DNA of 64,000 nt from contig CAVPUE010000010.1 of the NCBI GenBank assembly GCA_963708895.1, positions 118,910-182,909 of the forward strand. Direction: 5' to 3'. Of this stretch, positions 9,394 through 18,942 are shown one piece after another. How positions within the stretch are numbered: the first letter of the stretch is position 1; each line of letters begins with the position of its first letter. Position numbers and translations under genes: made by a program. The notes beneath the pieces were generated by a model. The model had not been told where the DNA came from and ran no database searches. It saw nothing but the letters and a program-made list of their open reading frames with translations. This DNA comes from Bacillus_BD sp963708895 (lineage in GTDB: Bacteria > Bacillota > Bacilli > Bacillales > Cytobacillaceae).

Positions 9394-10308
9394 TTAAGTT
9401 AAGGCAACGTTGAAGGATTCAGTTAATTCTCTAGCATGGTAGAAAATACCTTGCCCAATTTTCGAAGCATCCCATGTAATCGTTGGCATATCAGGGAATG
9501 CCATATATCCGCCTGCAAACGCTTCATTACGATTTCCGGATGGGTCCCAGAAATAAACCGTTTGTCCTCTTGTAATTCCGTGACGTGTAGGAGTTATCTC
9601 AATTGGCACTTCATGCATGGATAGTAGATCAGCTGCTTTAAAAACATCATGAAGAGAATCTACATGGAATCCAGCATGATGAAGTTTTGCATCAGGTCCT
9701 TTTACAAACGCAATATCATGTGCTTTATTTGACGAAAATAAGAAACTACCAACTAATTCTTCATTTTCTTCAACGACCACTCTCTCACTCTGAGTAAAGT
9801 TTAGGGCTTCAACAAAGAATCTTGTGACCGTTTTCAAATCATTACCTGTTAATAAGATGTGATCCAAGCGGTGCGGTGCAATTCCTTTTGTACCTAACGG
9901 CCATGGATGAGGATTTCGAGTGCCTACTGCTGTACCTAATACATCGATTTCATAGTACAGTTCACAAGCATGTCCTGTTGGTAAAATGAAACGTACTGCT
10001 TCACCTTCAGCTAGTCTCGTTCCCTTTGATACACGAGAAGTAGCACATCCGAATTCTTCTACTTTCTTTTCGAAATAAGCTAAATCATCTGCATTTTCCA
10101 CTTTAAATGCCATATGAGCAAGACCAGCTGTATTTGATTTTGTAATAATCACACTATGGTGATCATATTCATCCCATGCTTTGAAGAAAACACTGTTTCC
10201 TACACGTCCTGTTTCTTCTAAACCAATCACATTTGTATAATAGTCAACAGAAGTTTCTAAGTCTAATACTTTTAATTCTACTCTTCCCATTCTTAATACT
10301 CTTGCCAT
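9394..10308 (-). CDS. Catechol 2,3-dioxygenase (extradiol)
   Basis: A 304-residue two-domain vicinal-oxygen-chelate dioxygenase that opens catechol to 2-hydroxymuconate semialdehyde. The Fe(II) ligands are recognisable in the C-terminal domain: His in RLDHILL, His in LHHAGFH and Glu in NRNEAFAGG. I chose the ATG at 10308 because GGGGGAA sits 8 bases upstream and the family begins near MARVLRMG; the open frame to 10374 is not needed. It is first in a minus-strand cluster with the ferredoxin and regulator. No aromatic hydroxylase and no later meta-pathway enzymes are in the window, so catechol must come from genes elsewhere. Confidence 0.9.
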   Translation of the reverse strand: MARVLRMGRVELKVLDLETSVDYYTNVIGLEETGRVGNSVFFKAWDEYDHHSVIITKSNTAGLAHMAFKVENADDLAYFEKKVEEFGCATSRVSKGTRLAEGEAVRFILPTGHACELYYEIDVLGTAVGTRNPHPWPLGTKGIAPHRLDHILLTGNDLKTVTRFFVEALNFTQSERVVVEENEELVGSFLFSSNKAHDIAFVKGPDAKLHHAGFHVDSLHDVFKAADLLSMHEVPIEITPTRHGITRGQTVYFWDPSGNRNEAFAGGYMAFPDMPTITWDASKIGQGIFYHARELTESFNVALT

Positions 10309-10510
10309 TTTAATTCCCCCTAAAGTTTTTTCATTTTTTATAAAGCTATACTTAGTTATTATTTTGTTTTTCATTTTTTTATCTAATTTGTAAGCGTATT
10401 CTTAGTTTAAAATATTCAGAATAGTATGTATACAGTTGATTCCGCCTAATCTTTTTTACTTTTTTCACACGAATCGTACTAATTTTTTGAATACTTAAAA
10501 ATAATACACA

Positions 10511-10545
10511 AAAAAGGACAGTAGCGACACTGTCCTTTTTTCATT
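10511..10545 (-). terminator. Terminator of ytwF
   Basis: A 12-bp perfect stem (10511-10522 with 10529-10540), flanked by A and T runs so it can work on both strands. On minus it ends the ytwF transcript, just before the dioxygenase promoter region (10309-10510). Confidence 0.8.
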
Positions 10546-10578
10546 CTTGCCTATATTCTACCAAGTTTAATTGTGATC

Positions 10579-10887
10579 CTACTGTACAGACCCTCTCCAT
10601 TCAAGCATGCCGCCAACCATATTACTTACTTTATACCCCTGATCCTGTAAGTAATGGCAGACGTTCGAACTTCTAGCGCCAGAACGGCAAATAAAAATAT
10701 ATTCCTTTTCGCGATCCAATTCATTCAAACGATTAGGAATTTCCATCATCTTAATATGTTTGGCACCAGGAATCATTCCCGCTGCTACTTCTTCATCTTC
10801 TCTAACATCAACTAACTCTAGTTTTTCCCCTGCTTCTAGCTTTTTTTGTAATTCATCTGTTGTAATAGTTGGTAAATCTGCCACCAT
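10579..10887 (-). CDS. ytwF: Rhodanese-domain protein YtwF
   Basis: A 102-residue single rhodanese domain. The catalytic loop CRSGARS holds the active Cys near residue 68, and the CH2A-like stretch LVDVREDEE is near residue 25. It probably carries persulfide sulfur in the cytosol; the acceptor is not known. It lies just downstream of leuS on the same strand, as in B. subtilis. A good RBS (AAGGGGAA) precedes the ATG. Confidence 0.85.
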   Translation of the reverse strand: MVADLPTITTDELQKKLEAGEKLELVDVREDEEVAAGMIPGAKHIKMMEIPNRLNELDREKEYIFICRSGARSSNVCHYLQDQGYKVSNMVGGMLEWRGSVQ

Positions 10888-10968
10888 TCATTTCCCCTTT
10901 GTTGTTATGTGATGAAAAGCTACATTCCCAGTATAAAAGAAATGCAGCTTCAATTCATCATTTTTGTT

Positions 10969-13391
10969 TTAGTTCGCTACGATATTAACGAGCTTACCAG
11001 GTACAGCGATGACTTTTCGAATCGTTTTGCCATCGATTTGTTCCTTTATTTTGTCATCATCCATTGCTATTTGCTCTAGTGCATCTTTGTTCGTATTGAT
11101 TGGTACAAGTAATTTATGTTTTACTTTCCCATTGATTTGAATAACAATTTCTACTTCGTCATCTTTTAATTTAGCTTCATCATATGCAGGCCATCCTTCA
11201 TAGGCAATCGTGCCACTAGACCCGAGTTTTTCCCAAAGTTCTTCCGCAATATGTGGAGCAATTGGTGAAATAAGTTTCACAAAGCCTTCTACATAACTAA
11301 TTGGTAACACGTCTGCTTTATAGGCTTCATTGATGAATACCATCAATTGAGAAATAGCTGTATTAAAGTGTAGTGCTTCATAGTCTTCTGTCACCTTTTT
11401 CACGGTTTGATGGTAAACTTTCTCTAAACCACTTTCTTGTTCCAGATTTTCTTTAATCTTTGGATTTAAATTTCCATTATCATCGATCAATAGACGCCAA
11501 ATCCGGTCTAAGAAACGTCTTGAACCATCAACTCCATTTGCAGACCAGGCAATCGACCCATCAAGTGGACCCATGAACATTTCATATAAACGTAATGTAT
11601 CTGCACCATGACTTTCAACAATTTCATCAGGGTTAACTACATTGCCTTTTGATTTACTCATTTTTTCATTATTTTCACCAAGAATCATTCCTTGGTTAAA
11701 TAGCTTTTGGAATGGTTCTTTCGTTGGCACCACACCAATATCATAAAGGAATTTATGCCAGAAACGAGCATATAATAAGTGAAGAACAGCATGTTCAGCC
11801 CCACCAATATAAATATCTACTGGCAACCACTCTTTTAACTTTTCTGGATCGGCTAGTGCCTGATCATTATGTGGATCAATAAATCGTAAGTAATACCAGC
11901 AGCTACCCGCCCATTGCGGCATCGTATTTGTTTCACGACGACCTTTTTTACCTGTTGCAGGATCGACAACATTCACCCACTCTTCAATATTCGCAAGTGG
12001 TGATTCACCTGTTCCAGATGGCTTGATTTCCTTTGTAACTGGTAAGTACAAGCGGTAATTCCTCTTCTGGTACAGCTGTCATTGTTCCATCTTCCCAATG
12101 AATTATTGGAATCGGCTCACCCCAATAACGTTGACGACTGAATAACCAATCACGAAGTCGGTACGTTACTTTTTTCGTTCCAACTCCTTTTTCTTCTAAC
12201 CATTGAATCATTTTACTAATGCTGTCTTCTTTATTTAAATCATTTAAAAAGTCAGAGTTTACATGTAGACCATCACCTGTATAAGCTTCTTTTGTGACAT
12301 CCCCACCTGCAACGACTTCGATAATTTCAAGATTAAATTTCGTAGCAAACTCATAGTCACTTTCGTCATGTGCTGGAACGGCCATAATCGCACCTGTACC
12401 ATAGGTTGCCAATACATAATCCGCAATCCAGATTGGAACTTTTACACCATTAACAGGATTGATGGCATACGCCCCTGTAAATACACCTGTTTTATCTTTT
12501 GCAAGATCGGTTCTTTCTAAATCACTTTTACTTGTAACTTCTTCTAAATACTTCTCAACCGCTTGCTTTTGCTCTGGTGTGGTAATTTTTTGCACTAATT
12601 TATGTTCTGGAGCAAGAACCGTATAGGTTGCACCAAATAATGTATCAGGGCGAGTCGTGAAAACGGTAAAGTGTTCGTCATGTCCATCAATTTGGAAGTT
12701 TACTTCAGCACCTTCTGAACGTCCAATCCAATTTCGTTGCATATCTTTAATGCTTTCTGGCCAATCTAACTCTTCAAGGTCTTCAAGTAAACGATCCGCA
12801 TAGGCTGTAATTTTTAAATTCCATTGTTTCATTGGTTTTCTAACAACAGGGTGACCGCCACGTTCACTTTTACCATCAATCACTTCTTCGTTTGCAAGTA
12901 CAGTACCTAATGCAGGACACCAGTTGACTGGAACTTCATCAATATAAGCTAAGACCTTTTTCATAAAGCTTTAGGAAAATCCATTGTGTCCATTTATAAT
13001 ACTGTGGATCTGTTGTACTTATTTCACGATCCCAATCATAAGAAAATCCTAATGATTTAATTTGGCGGCGGAAGTTATCGATATTATGCTTAGTAAATTC
13101 TGCTGGATCATTTCCCGTATCCAATGCATATTGTTCTGCAGGAAGTCCGAATGCATCCCAGCCCATTGGATGAAGAACATTATAGCCTTGCATTCTTTTC
13201 ATTCTTGAAAGTATATCTGTTGCTGTATATCCTTCAGGGTGACCAACATGTAGTCCAGCTCCTGATGGATATGGGAACATATCTAAAGCGTAGAATTTAC
13301 GCTTTCCTTTATCTTCACTTGTTTTAAATGTTTTATTGTCTTCCCAATATTTCTGCCATTTTTTTTCAATCGTATGATGATCGAAACTCAT
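10969..13391 (-). pseudogene. leuS: Leucyl-tRNA synthetase, frame broken twice
   Basis: Three consecutive open frames (13391-12939, 12964-12005, 12051-10969) together give one 806-residue LeuRS once two single bases are removed. The first piece has the HIGH-type motif HVGHPEGY. The second is the editing (CP1) domain with TRPDTLFGATY. The third has KMSKSKGN and the anticodon-binding and C-terminal domains. Break 1 is at 12950-12953, where expected GLAYIDE becomes GLSLY and a stop. Break 2 is at 12043-12046, where expected LVLPVTK becomes LVLTSYK. Both lie at the coding-strand quadruplet CTTA. Because leuS is essential, either these are assembly errors or another intact copy exists. AGGAGG precedes the ATG, and a T-box leader lies upstream. 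Confidence 0.9.
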
Positions 13392-13471
13392 CTTTTGTTC
13401 CTCCTACTAAATAAATGTTTTGAGAATTTTACGGTAGCTTTATTAATGATGCATATAAGCTAAAGAAATAT

Positions 13472-13735
13472 AAAAAATCCCCTCATCCCAAAAATTGGGA
13501 CGAGAGGATTATGTATTCTCCCGCGGTACCACCCACATTAGTGAACAAGTCACTCGCTTAAAACTCCTTAACGCGGACATACGACAGATATTACTCAAGC
13601 GTTTCATATCTGCAACTCAATAGGCGAGTTCGTAATGATCCAGACTGACTTCCACCAACCGTCAGCTCTCTATAACAGGTTTTAAACATCACTACTATTC
13701 CTTTTCATAGTCATTGTAACTATTCAATTTTGATA
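13472..13735 (-). promoter_or_regulatory. T-box leader of leuS
   Basis: The minus strand contains the invariant T-box GGGTGGTACCGCGG (13521-13534). Upstream is a Stem I region with AGAGAGCTGACGG and a candidate Leu specifier CTC at 13626-13628. The terminator is a long stem (13472-13511) with a T run. Uncharged tRNA-Leu should stabilise the antiterminator and allow leuS transcription. The specifier assignment is by position and context only. Confidence 0.9.
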
Positions 13736-13877
13736 ATGCTATTGTATATAATTTCCCAAGAATATGCAAGTTAGGAAAACTCCATTTTAATATATGTAAT
13801 CATCCAGAATTTGTTAAGCCTAGACCTCATCGATTAGTATGGACAGATTATTACAGTTCTCATACTTTACGAATAAA

Positions 13878-13901
13878 GAGCTGACTCCAAAGAATCAGCT
13901 C
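13878..13901 (-). terminator. Terminator downstream of the ytzC pair
   Basis: A 7-bp stem (13878-13884 with 13895-13901), followed on minus by TTTATT. It ends the two-gene ytzC unit. Confidence 0.55.
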
Positions 13902-13907
13902 ACACCT

Positions 13908-14069
13908 TTATTCAGGATGAATTTTAGATTTAGTGGGTTGTTCGCTTTTCTCATATTTCTTTTTCGCTTGTTTAATGAGGTCAAAATCAGATCCAAGCTC
14001 AAGATCCTCATTGTTCACACCATTACGTGTTTTTTGTTCTGGGTTTTGTTGTTTTGAACGCTTTTTCAT
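13908..14069 (-). CDS. Small basic hypothetical protein
   Basis: A 53-residue, very hydrophilic protein starting MKKRSKQQNP and rich in Lys, Gln and Glu. I do not recognise a family and see no membrane segment or cysteine. TAGGAGGAT lies 7 bases before the ATG and overlaps the ytzC stop codon, so the two are probably translated from one message. The strong RBS and tight linkage are the main support. Confidence 0.6.
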   Translation of the reverse strand: MKKRSKQQNPEQKTRNGVNNEDLELGSDFDLIKQAKKKYEKSEQPTKSKIHPE

Positions 14070-14082
14070 CTATAGCATCCTC

Positions 14083-14346
14083 CTAACGATTAAGAAGAAT
14101 CATGTTATTTTGTACTTGCTGGATTTGAAGTCGCATGCGATGCAATTCTTCTCTTTGCTGACCATTAGCACTGTGCGCCATTGTCGCAATATCATTATAA
14201 GCGCCTTCTAACTGTTGTAATGCTTGAATATAGTTGTCATCATTGTATTGCTGTTGAAGGCTGCTTTCTTGATATTGTTCGTTCGCAAATCTAAGTACAT
14301 CTTCACACTGTTGCTTAAGCTCATTCATGGAATCTCGAGTTGCCAT
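14083..14346 (-). CDS. ytzC: YtzC family protein (DUF2524)
   Basis: An 87-residue helical, Gln-rich protein. The C-terminal stretch QREELHRMRLQIQQVQNNMI closely resembles B. subtilis YtzC. It is probably a soluble coiled-coil protein of unknown role. I chose the ATG at 14346 because AGGAGGGG is placed ideally upstream. It is divergent from ytqA. Confidence 0.8.
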   Translation of the reverse strand: MATRDSMNELKQQCEDVLRFANEQYQESSLQQQYNDDNYIQALQQLEGAYNDIATMAHSANGQQREELHRMRLQIQQVQNNMILLNR

Positions 14347-14535
14347 CAAACCCCTCCTAGAAAGATTCATCAATGAAGCTCCAATGAAAGCTTCACCATC
14401 TTATTTTGCTCCAATCTTTTTTTCTTACCCAAAAAGACACTTCCATTTGTAGACAACAATTATCGAGACAATTGGATGAAGCCTCGAGATATGTTAAAAT
14501 AATATCTTATTTAAGGATGAAAAGAGGTAATAGGG

Positions 14536-15492
14536 ATGAATCAAGAAAATCCTTTTCCATATGCGTTTGATCATAAACGTTATCATACATTGAATTATCA
14601 TTTACAACAGACTTTTGGTCATAAGGTATTTAAAGTTTCATTGGACGGTGGTTTTGACTGTCCAAATCGAGACGGTACTGTTGCCCATGGTGGATGCACA
14701 TTTTGTAGTGCTGCTGGTTCAGGCGACTATGCAGGAAATCGCGGGGATGATCTCGTTCAACAATTTAATGATATAAAAGATAAAATGCATACAAAATGGA
14801 AAAGTGGTAAATATTTAGCTTATTTCCAAGCTTTTACAAATACCCACGCCCCTGTAGAGGTGTTACGGGAAAAATTCGAATCGGTGTTAAATCTTGAAGG
14901 GGTTGTAGGACTTTCGATTGCGACGAGACCCGACTGCTTACCAGATGATGTGGTTGAATACTTAGCAGAGCTTCACGAGCGGACTTATTTATGGGTAGAA
15001 CTAGGCCTGCAAACGGTCCATGAAAAAACCGCTACTTTAATCAATCGTGCCCATGATTTTCAAAACTATATCGAAGGTGTTGAAAAACTTCGTAAACATG
15101 GGATTCGTGTTTGTTCTCATATCATCAATGGTCTTCCCCTTGAATCAACAGAAATGATGATGGAAACAGCCAAAGAAGTTGCTAAACTTGATGTTCAAGG
15201 GATTAAAATCCATCTTCTTCATTTATTAAAGGGAACACCAATGGTTAAGCAATATGAAAAAGGAATGCTGGAATTTTTATCTTTTGAGGACTATGTAAAT
15301 TTAGTATGTGATCAATTAGAAATACTACCCCCAGACATGATTGTCCATCGCATTACAGGTGACGGTCCGATTGACCTGATGATTGGACCAATGTGGAGCG
15401 TGAATAAATGGGAAGTTCTCAATGCCATTGACGACGAACTACAGCGCCGCGATAGTTGGCAAGGTAAACGTTGGAGTGAGGTAAAGGTATGA
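14536..15492 (+). CDS. ytqA: Radical SAM protein YtqA (MnmL-type tRNA modification enzyme)
   Basis: A 318-residue radical SAM enzyme of the TIGR01212 group. The motif GGCTFC and an upstream Cys in GFDCPNRDG form the iron-sulfur site. Family members named MnmL are reported to act on cmnm5-type wobble uridine in Gram-positive bacteria, just before the methyltransferase encoded next. The next gene starts at ATGA inside the ytqA stop, so the two are translationally coupled. An RBS-like AAAGAGGT lies upstream. Confidence 0.85.
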   Translation: MNQENPFPYAFDHKRYHTLNYHLQQTFGHKVFKVSLDGGFDCPNRDGTVAHGGCTFCSAAGSGDYAGNRGDDLVQQFNDIKDKMHTKWKSGKYLAYFQAFTNTHAPVEVLREKFESVLNLEGVVGLSIATRPDCLPDDVVEYLAELHERTYLWVELGLQTVHEKTATLINRAHDFQNYIEGVEKLRKHGIRVCSHIINGLPLESTEMMMETAKEVAKLDVQGIKIHLLHLLKGTPMVKQYEKGMLEFLSFEDYVNLVCDQLEILPPDMIVHRITGDGPIDLMIGPMWSVNKWEVLNAIDDELQRRDSWQGKRWSEVKV

Positions 15493-16064
15493 AGGTAACA
15501 CAAATTCTTCCTTTTGCCAGATCACTTTTGCAAATAGCTTGTACATCAGGTGATATTGTCGTTGATGCTACATTAGGAAATGGTCATGATACTGAATTCC
15601 TTGCTAAACTAGTTGGGCATGACGGACATGTTTTCGGATTTGATATACAGGAGCAAGCCCTTTTACAGACTTCTAAAAGGCTTGAAGAACAAAATTTACA
15701 TGGGCAAGTGACTTTATTTCAACATGGCCATGAAAAAATAAAAGAAAGCATTCCAACAAACTTTCATGGTCATGTGACAGGGGCTATTTTTAATCTTGGT
15801 TATTTACCAGGTGGAGATAAATCGATCGTCACAAAACCATCAACAACGATTTCTGCCATACAGCAGCTCCTTGATATAATGGCAAACGAAGGAATCATTG
15901 TCTTAGTGATTTACCATGGACATCCAGAAGGTGCTGAAGAACGTGATGCTTTAATGGAATTTGTCAAATCAATTGACCAGAAAAAAGCTCATGTTCTGCA
16001 ATACGGTTTTATTAATCAAAGCAATAACCCACCATTTATTATTGCGATCGAAAAAAGAGATTAG
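15489..16064 (+). CDS. mnmM: tRNA nm5(s2)U34 methyltransferase MnmM (YtqB)
   Basis: A 191-residue Rossmann SAM-dependent methyltransferase. Motif I is VVDATLGNGHDT, and NLGYLPGGD is the family's catalytic-site stretch. B. subtilis YtqB (MnmM) methylates nm5s2U to mnm5s2U at tRNA position 34. The overlap with ytqA fits consecutive steps in the same modification. Confidence 0.88.
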   Translation: MKVTQILPFARSLLQIACTSGDIVVDATLGNGHDTEFLAKLVGHDGHVFGFDIQEQALLQTSKRLEEQNLHGQVTLFQHGHEKIKESIPTNFHGHVTGAIFNLGYLPGGDKSIVTKPSTTISAIQQLLDIMANEGIIVLVIYHGHPEGAEERDALMEFVKSIDQKKAHVLQYGFINQSNNPPFIIAIEKRD

Positions 16065-16091
16065 CCCACAAAACGGGCTGATCTCTTTTTT
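16051..16091. terminator. Bidirectional terminator between mnmM and ytpB
   Basis: A 17-bp stem (16051-16067 with 16075-16091) with one T-G pair, and A/T runs on both sides. It overlaps both convergent stop codons. Confidence 0.85.
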
Positions 16092-17176
16092 CCTTTATTT
16101 TCTTGAATGGATAGGCTGAAGCTTTTGACTTTCCGATAAATAGAAGCATTCATATAGAAAAAGTAACAAATTGGTCCACCCGTTCTTAACAGACCCTTCG
16201 CTAATTTACGAACATCACTTTGTTTTCTAACTTTTTCATCTGATAAGTATAATCCCAGCAATCCTCGATTGATGAGTTGATGAAATCGTTTATAAGGTAA
16301 ATGTTGTGTATGTGATTCAGACTGCTTCATAAAATGTTTTAAACGGTGAAACAATTGTTGGTTATTTTCATAATAGGAGCAAAAATTCAAATCACCAAAC
16401 ACTTTATCTTCTTCTTGATCAATAAAATAATCTAATAAAATATGTAATCCCTGTATATATGGAAAGTATCCTTTACGAATACTTTCAACATCTTCCACTT
16501 TAAATTGGCTATTCATGGAATAAGAGACAAGACAGAAAATACCTAATGTCGAGCCTGAGCATGCTGAAAACTCATACCATTCCATATCTGGAATATGTTG
16601 CTTATTTTCTTCAAACCAATTGATTAGTCGTGGGACTCTATCTTTTGGGATGACATGTTTATGTATTTGCAAGTCACAGTAGTACTGGCATAATTCAAGG
16701 AGATCTTTTTTAATGAAATCATAGTGCTGACCATTTCCTAACACTTCACGACATGTAGCAGCTAAATCATATAAATAATTGCCGTCATTATTTTCTTTTC
16801 TATAGCGATAATATTCTCCCTTTCCGCCATCAACAGAAAGTGCATCAACCATCGCTTCATGTAGTGCTGCAAAATCAACAGGATCAAGTGACGTACTACG
16901 ATCACATAAATTATCTAAATAATCACTGATCGTTTGATAGGCGACAATAAATCGAATCGCCTCTTTATACCTTTCATTTGCAAGGAGTGCCATGATGGCC
17001 CCACCCTCACAGTGAAAAGTTTTTTGCTCGATACTAGCAATCGCCTGTTTCCTTAATTCTAAATCAGGAATGGCCTCTGCTCTTTTTTTCCAATAGGTTA
17101 ACTCTTTATGAACATAAGGGAATATTTTGCGATAAGCTTTTGCCATTAATGTGAGCGGCATTGTTGGAACTGACAT
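16061..17176 (-). CDS. ytpB: Tetraprenyl-beta-curcumene synthase YtpB
   Basis: A 371-residue protein of the DUF2600 family. B. subtilis YtpB cyclises C35 tetraprenyl diphosphate to tetraprenyl-beta-curcumene, the precursor of sporulenes. Conserved Asp-rich and helical features such as TISDYLDNLCDR (residues 82-93) resemble a metal-diphosphate binding site. It follows ytpA by 15 bases on the same strand, as in B. subtilis. Confidence 0.88.
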   Translation of the reverse strand: MSVPTMPLTLMAKAYRKIFPYVHKELTYWKKRAEAIPDLELRKQAIASIEQKTFHCEGGAIMALLANERYKEAIRFIVAYQTISDYLDNLCDRSTSLDPVDFAALHEAMVDALSVDGGKGEYYRYRKENNDGNYLYDLAATCREVLGNGQHYDFIKKDLLELCQYYCDLQIHKHVIPKDRVPRLINWFEENKQHIPDMEWYEFSACSGSTLGIFCLVSYSMNSQFKVEDVESIRKGYFPYIQGLHILLDYFIDQEEDKVFGDLNFCSYYENNQQLFHRLKHFMKQSESHTQHLPYKRFHQLINRGLLGLYLSDEKVRKQSDVRKLAKGLLRTGGPICYFFYMNASIYRKVKSFSLSIQENKGKKRSARFVG

Positions 17177-17191
17177 ATTTTATTACCTCGC

Positions 17192-17996
17192 TTAGACAAT
17201 ATAACCAATTGACTTTAATTGACTGTTAAAAAAATCCTTGGCATATTCAAATATTTCTTCACGCTCTGGCTCATTAAAAATTTCATGATAGCATTTAGGC
17301 CATTCTTTAAATCTCTTTTCCGACAAAGGAACAATATTAAACCAATCTTTTACAGAACCTTTATTTACGACTTTATCCTCTCCACCTTGCATCACAAGGA
17401 AAGGAAGATCTTGAGTTTGTTGGATTTGTTCAAAGGCAAGTTTGATTTCATCGATCAAGCTCACGGTACCATCTAATCGAGACTTTGGTTACGTATAAAG
17501 TATCATTCAAATCGGCTTCCCGTACTTCATCGTTTCTCGTTGCCATTTCAACCGTTACTCCAGAATTCATTCTAAAGCTTGGAATAATCGCATTTAACGG
17601 ATACGAAAGAAGATTTAATAGTTTTGAAGGTGTATGAACTACTCCTAAACATGGCGATGATAGTACGACACCAGCTAAATTTATTTCTTCCTGCTGCAAT
17701 AAACGAATCGCAATTAATCCGCCCATACTGTGACCAATCAGAAAAACAGGTAAATCAAATTGATAGGCAGCTTGAATCCAGTCCTTCACTTCATATAAAT
17801 ACTCATCAAAAGAATCAATATGACCCCTATTTGCTCTTGTTGTCATTCCTTGACCCGGAAGATCCCCCATGATGACATGAAAACCGGATAATCGCCACAT
17901 CTCTATTAACCAACCATAACGACGGTGATGCTCAAAAGCACCATGAACGATGACAACAACTGCTTTTGCTTCACCTTCCGCTTCCCACTTCCACAT
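17192..17996 (-). pseudogene. ytpA: Lysophospholipase YtpA, frameshifted
   Basis: An alpha/beta hydrolase of 267 residues after removal of one base. The first part has the oxyanion region VHGAFEHH and the nucleophile elbow GHSMGG. The second part has the catalytic Asp region GGEDKVVNKG and the final His region CYHEIFNE. The break is at 17456-17459 (coding CTTG), where expected RELIDEIK becomes RELDR and a stop. B. subtilis YtpA is linked to bacilysocin, a lysophospholipid. GGAGGAAG precedes the ATG. Confidence 0.85.
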
Positions 17997-18037
17997 TGTT
18001 TCTTCCTCCCAATCATCAAATTGCTTATATATATCTA

Positions 18038-18219
18038 GGCTGTTTTCGTAAAGATTGTTGTTAAAATCTAAAGGCCGATTTTAACGTAGTAAAAGCTATT
18101 TTGTGCATTTGAATAAAATTTGCAGCTCTTTTCTCAAAATAAAAAGCAATTTCAACATGAAAACAATAACAATTAGCTTTTTTCCTCTCCAAAAGCAACA
18201 AATTTTGAGAAAAGAGGCT
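18038..18219 (+). mobile_element. MITE-like element, copy A
   Basis: An about 182-bp non-coding element beginning GGCTGTTTTCG and ending GAAAAGAGGC, with imperfect terminal inverted repeats. The flanks carry the direct repeat TATATCTA (8 bp). It lies between the divergent ytpA and ytoA starts, where it could affect both promoters. Confidence 0.85.
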
Positions 18220-18331
18220 ATATCTATTATCTCTCATAAACAAATCTTTTGACAAATTTCCACTCTCATTAGATAGTAAAAAGTATATAAATTGAAATAA
18301 TCAGATTTTTATTCATTAAGGAGTGTGTAGG

Positions 18332-18847
18332 ATGATCTATCCATACAAAGGCAAAAACCCAATCATTTCCGATTCAGCATTCATTGCTGATTTTGTAACC
18401 ATTTCGGGTGATGTTGAAATAGGTGACGAATCATCGATATGGTTTAATACCGTTATTCGAGGAGATGTTGCCCCAACTAAAATTGGAAAGAGAGTGAACA
18501 TTCAAGACAATTCAGTCTTACATCAAAGTCCCAATCAGACACTACTTATTGAAGATGGAGTGACGGTAGGCCACCAAGTGATGCTTCATAGCTGCATCAT
18601 TAAAGAAAATGCCCTCATTGGTATGGGATCGATTATTCTTGATGGAGCCGAAATAGGCGAAGGGGCCTTTATTGGAGCAGGAAGTCTTGTACCTCCAGGA
18701 AAAATAATCCCACCGAATAGCCTAGCTTACGGTCGACCTGCAAAAGTGATTCGTGAACTATCAGCAGAAGATAGAGCAGATATGGACCGAATTAGACAAG
18801 ATTATGTAGAAAAAGGGATTTACTATAAATCGCTACAGAAAAAGTAA
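18332..18847 (+). CDS. ytoA: Gamma-class carbonic anhydrase-like hexapeptide protein YtoA
   Basis: A 171-residue left-handed beta-helix protein built of hexapeptide repeats. Candidate metal His residues are in VLHQSP, VGHQVMLHSC. It belongs to the gamma carbonic anhydrase/PaaY-like group; actual carbonic anhydrase activity is not proved for most members. I chose the ATG at 18332 because AAGGAG is at 18318-18323; the open frame begins 9 bases earlier without a better RBS. Confidence 0.85.
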   Translation: MIYPYKGKNPIISDSAFIADFVTISGDVEIGDESSIWFNTVIRGDVAPTKIGKRVNIQDNSVLHQSPNQTLLIEDGVTVGHQVMLHSCIIKENALIGMGSIILDGAEIGEGAFIGAGSLVPPGKIIPPNSLAYGRPAKVIRELSAEDRADMDRIRQDYVEKGIYYKSLQKK

Positions 18848-18890
18848 AGCTGTTACTAGTAGTATTTTCTAAAACTAGGAAAATATCCAA

Positions 18891-18930
18891 AAAAAGGGAG
18901 TTCCAAGTAATCTTGGCAACTCCCTTTTTT
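18891..18930. terminator. Bidirectional terminator between ytoA and metK
   Basis: A long stem (18891-18907 with 18912-18930) with one unpaired base, flanked by A6 and T6. It serves convergent ytoA and metK. Confidence 0.85.
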
Positions 18931-18942
18931 CATCGTTCGTTA

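Noticed and set aside
13800..13870. Similarity of GATTAGTATGGACAG to the 23S rRNA end
   Set aside because: The match is short and imperfect; probably chance.
18061..18255. 64-codon minus-strand frame over MITE copy A
   Set aside because: It lies within a non-coding repeat and is not conserved in the other copies.
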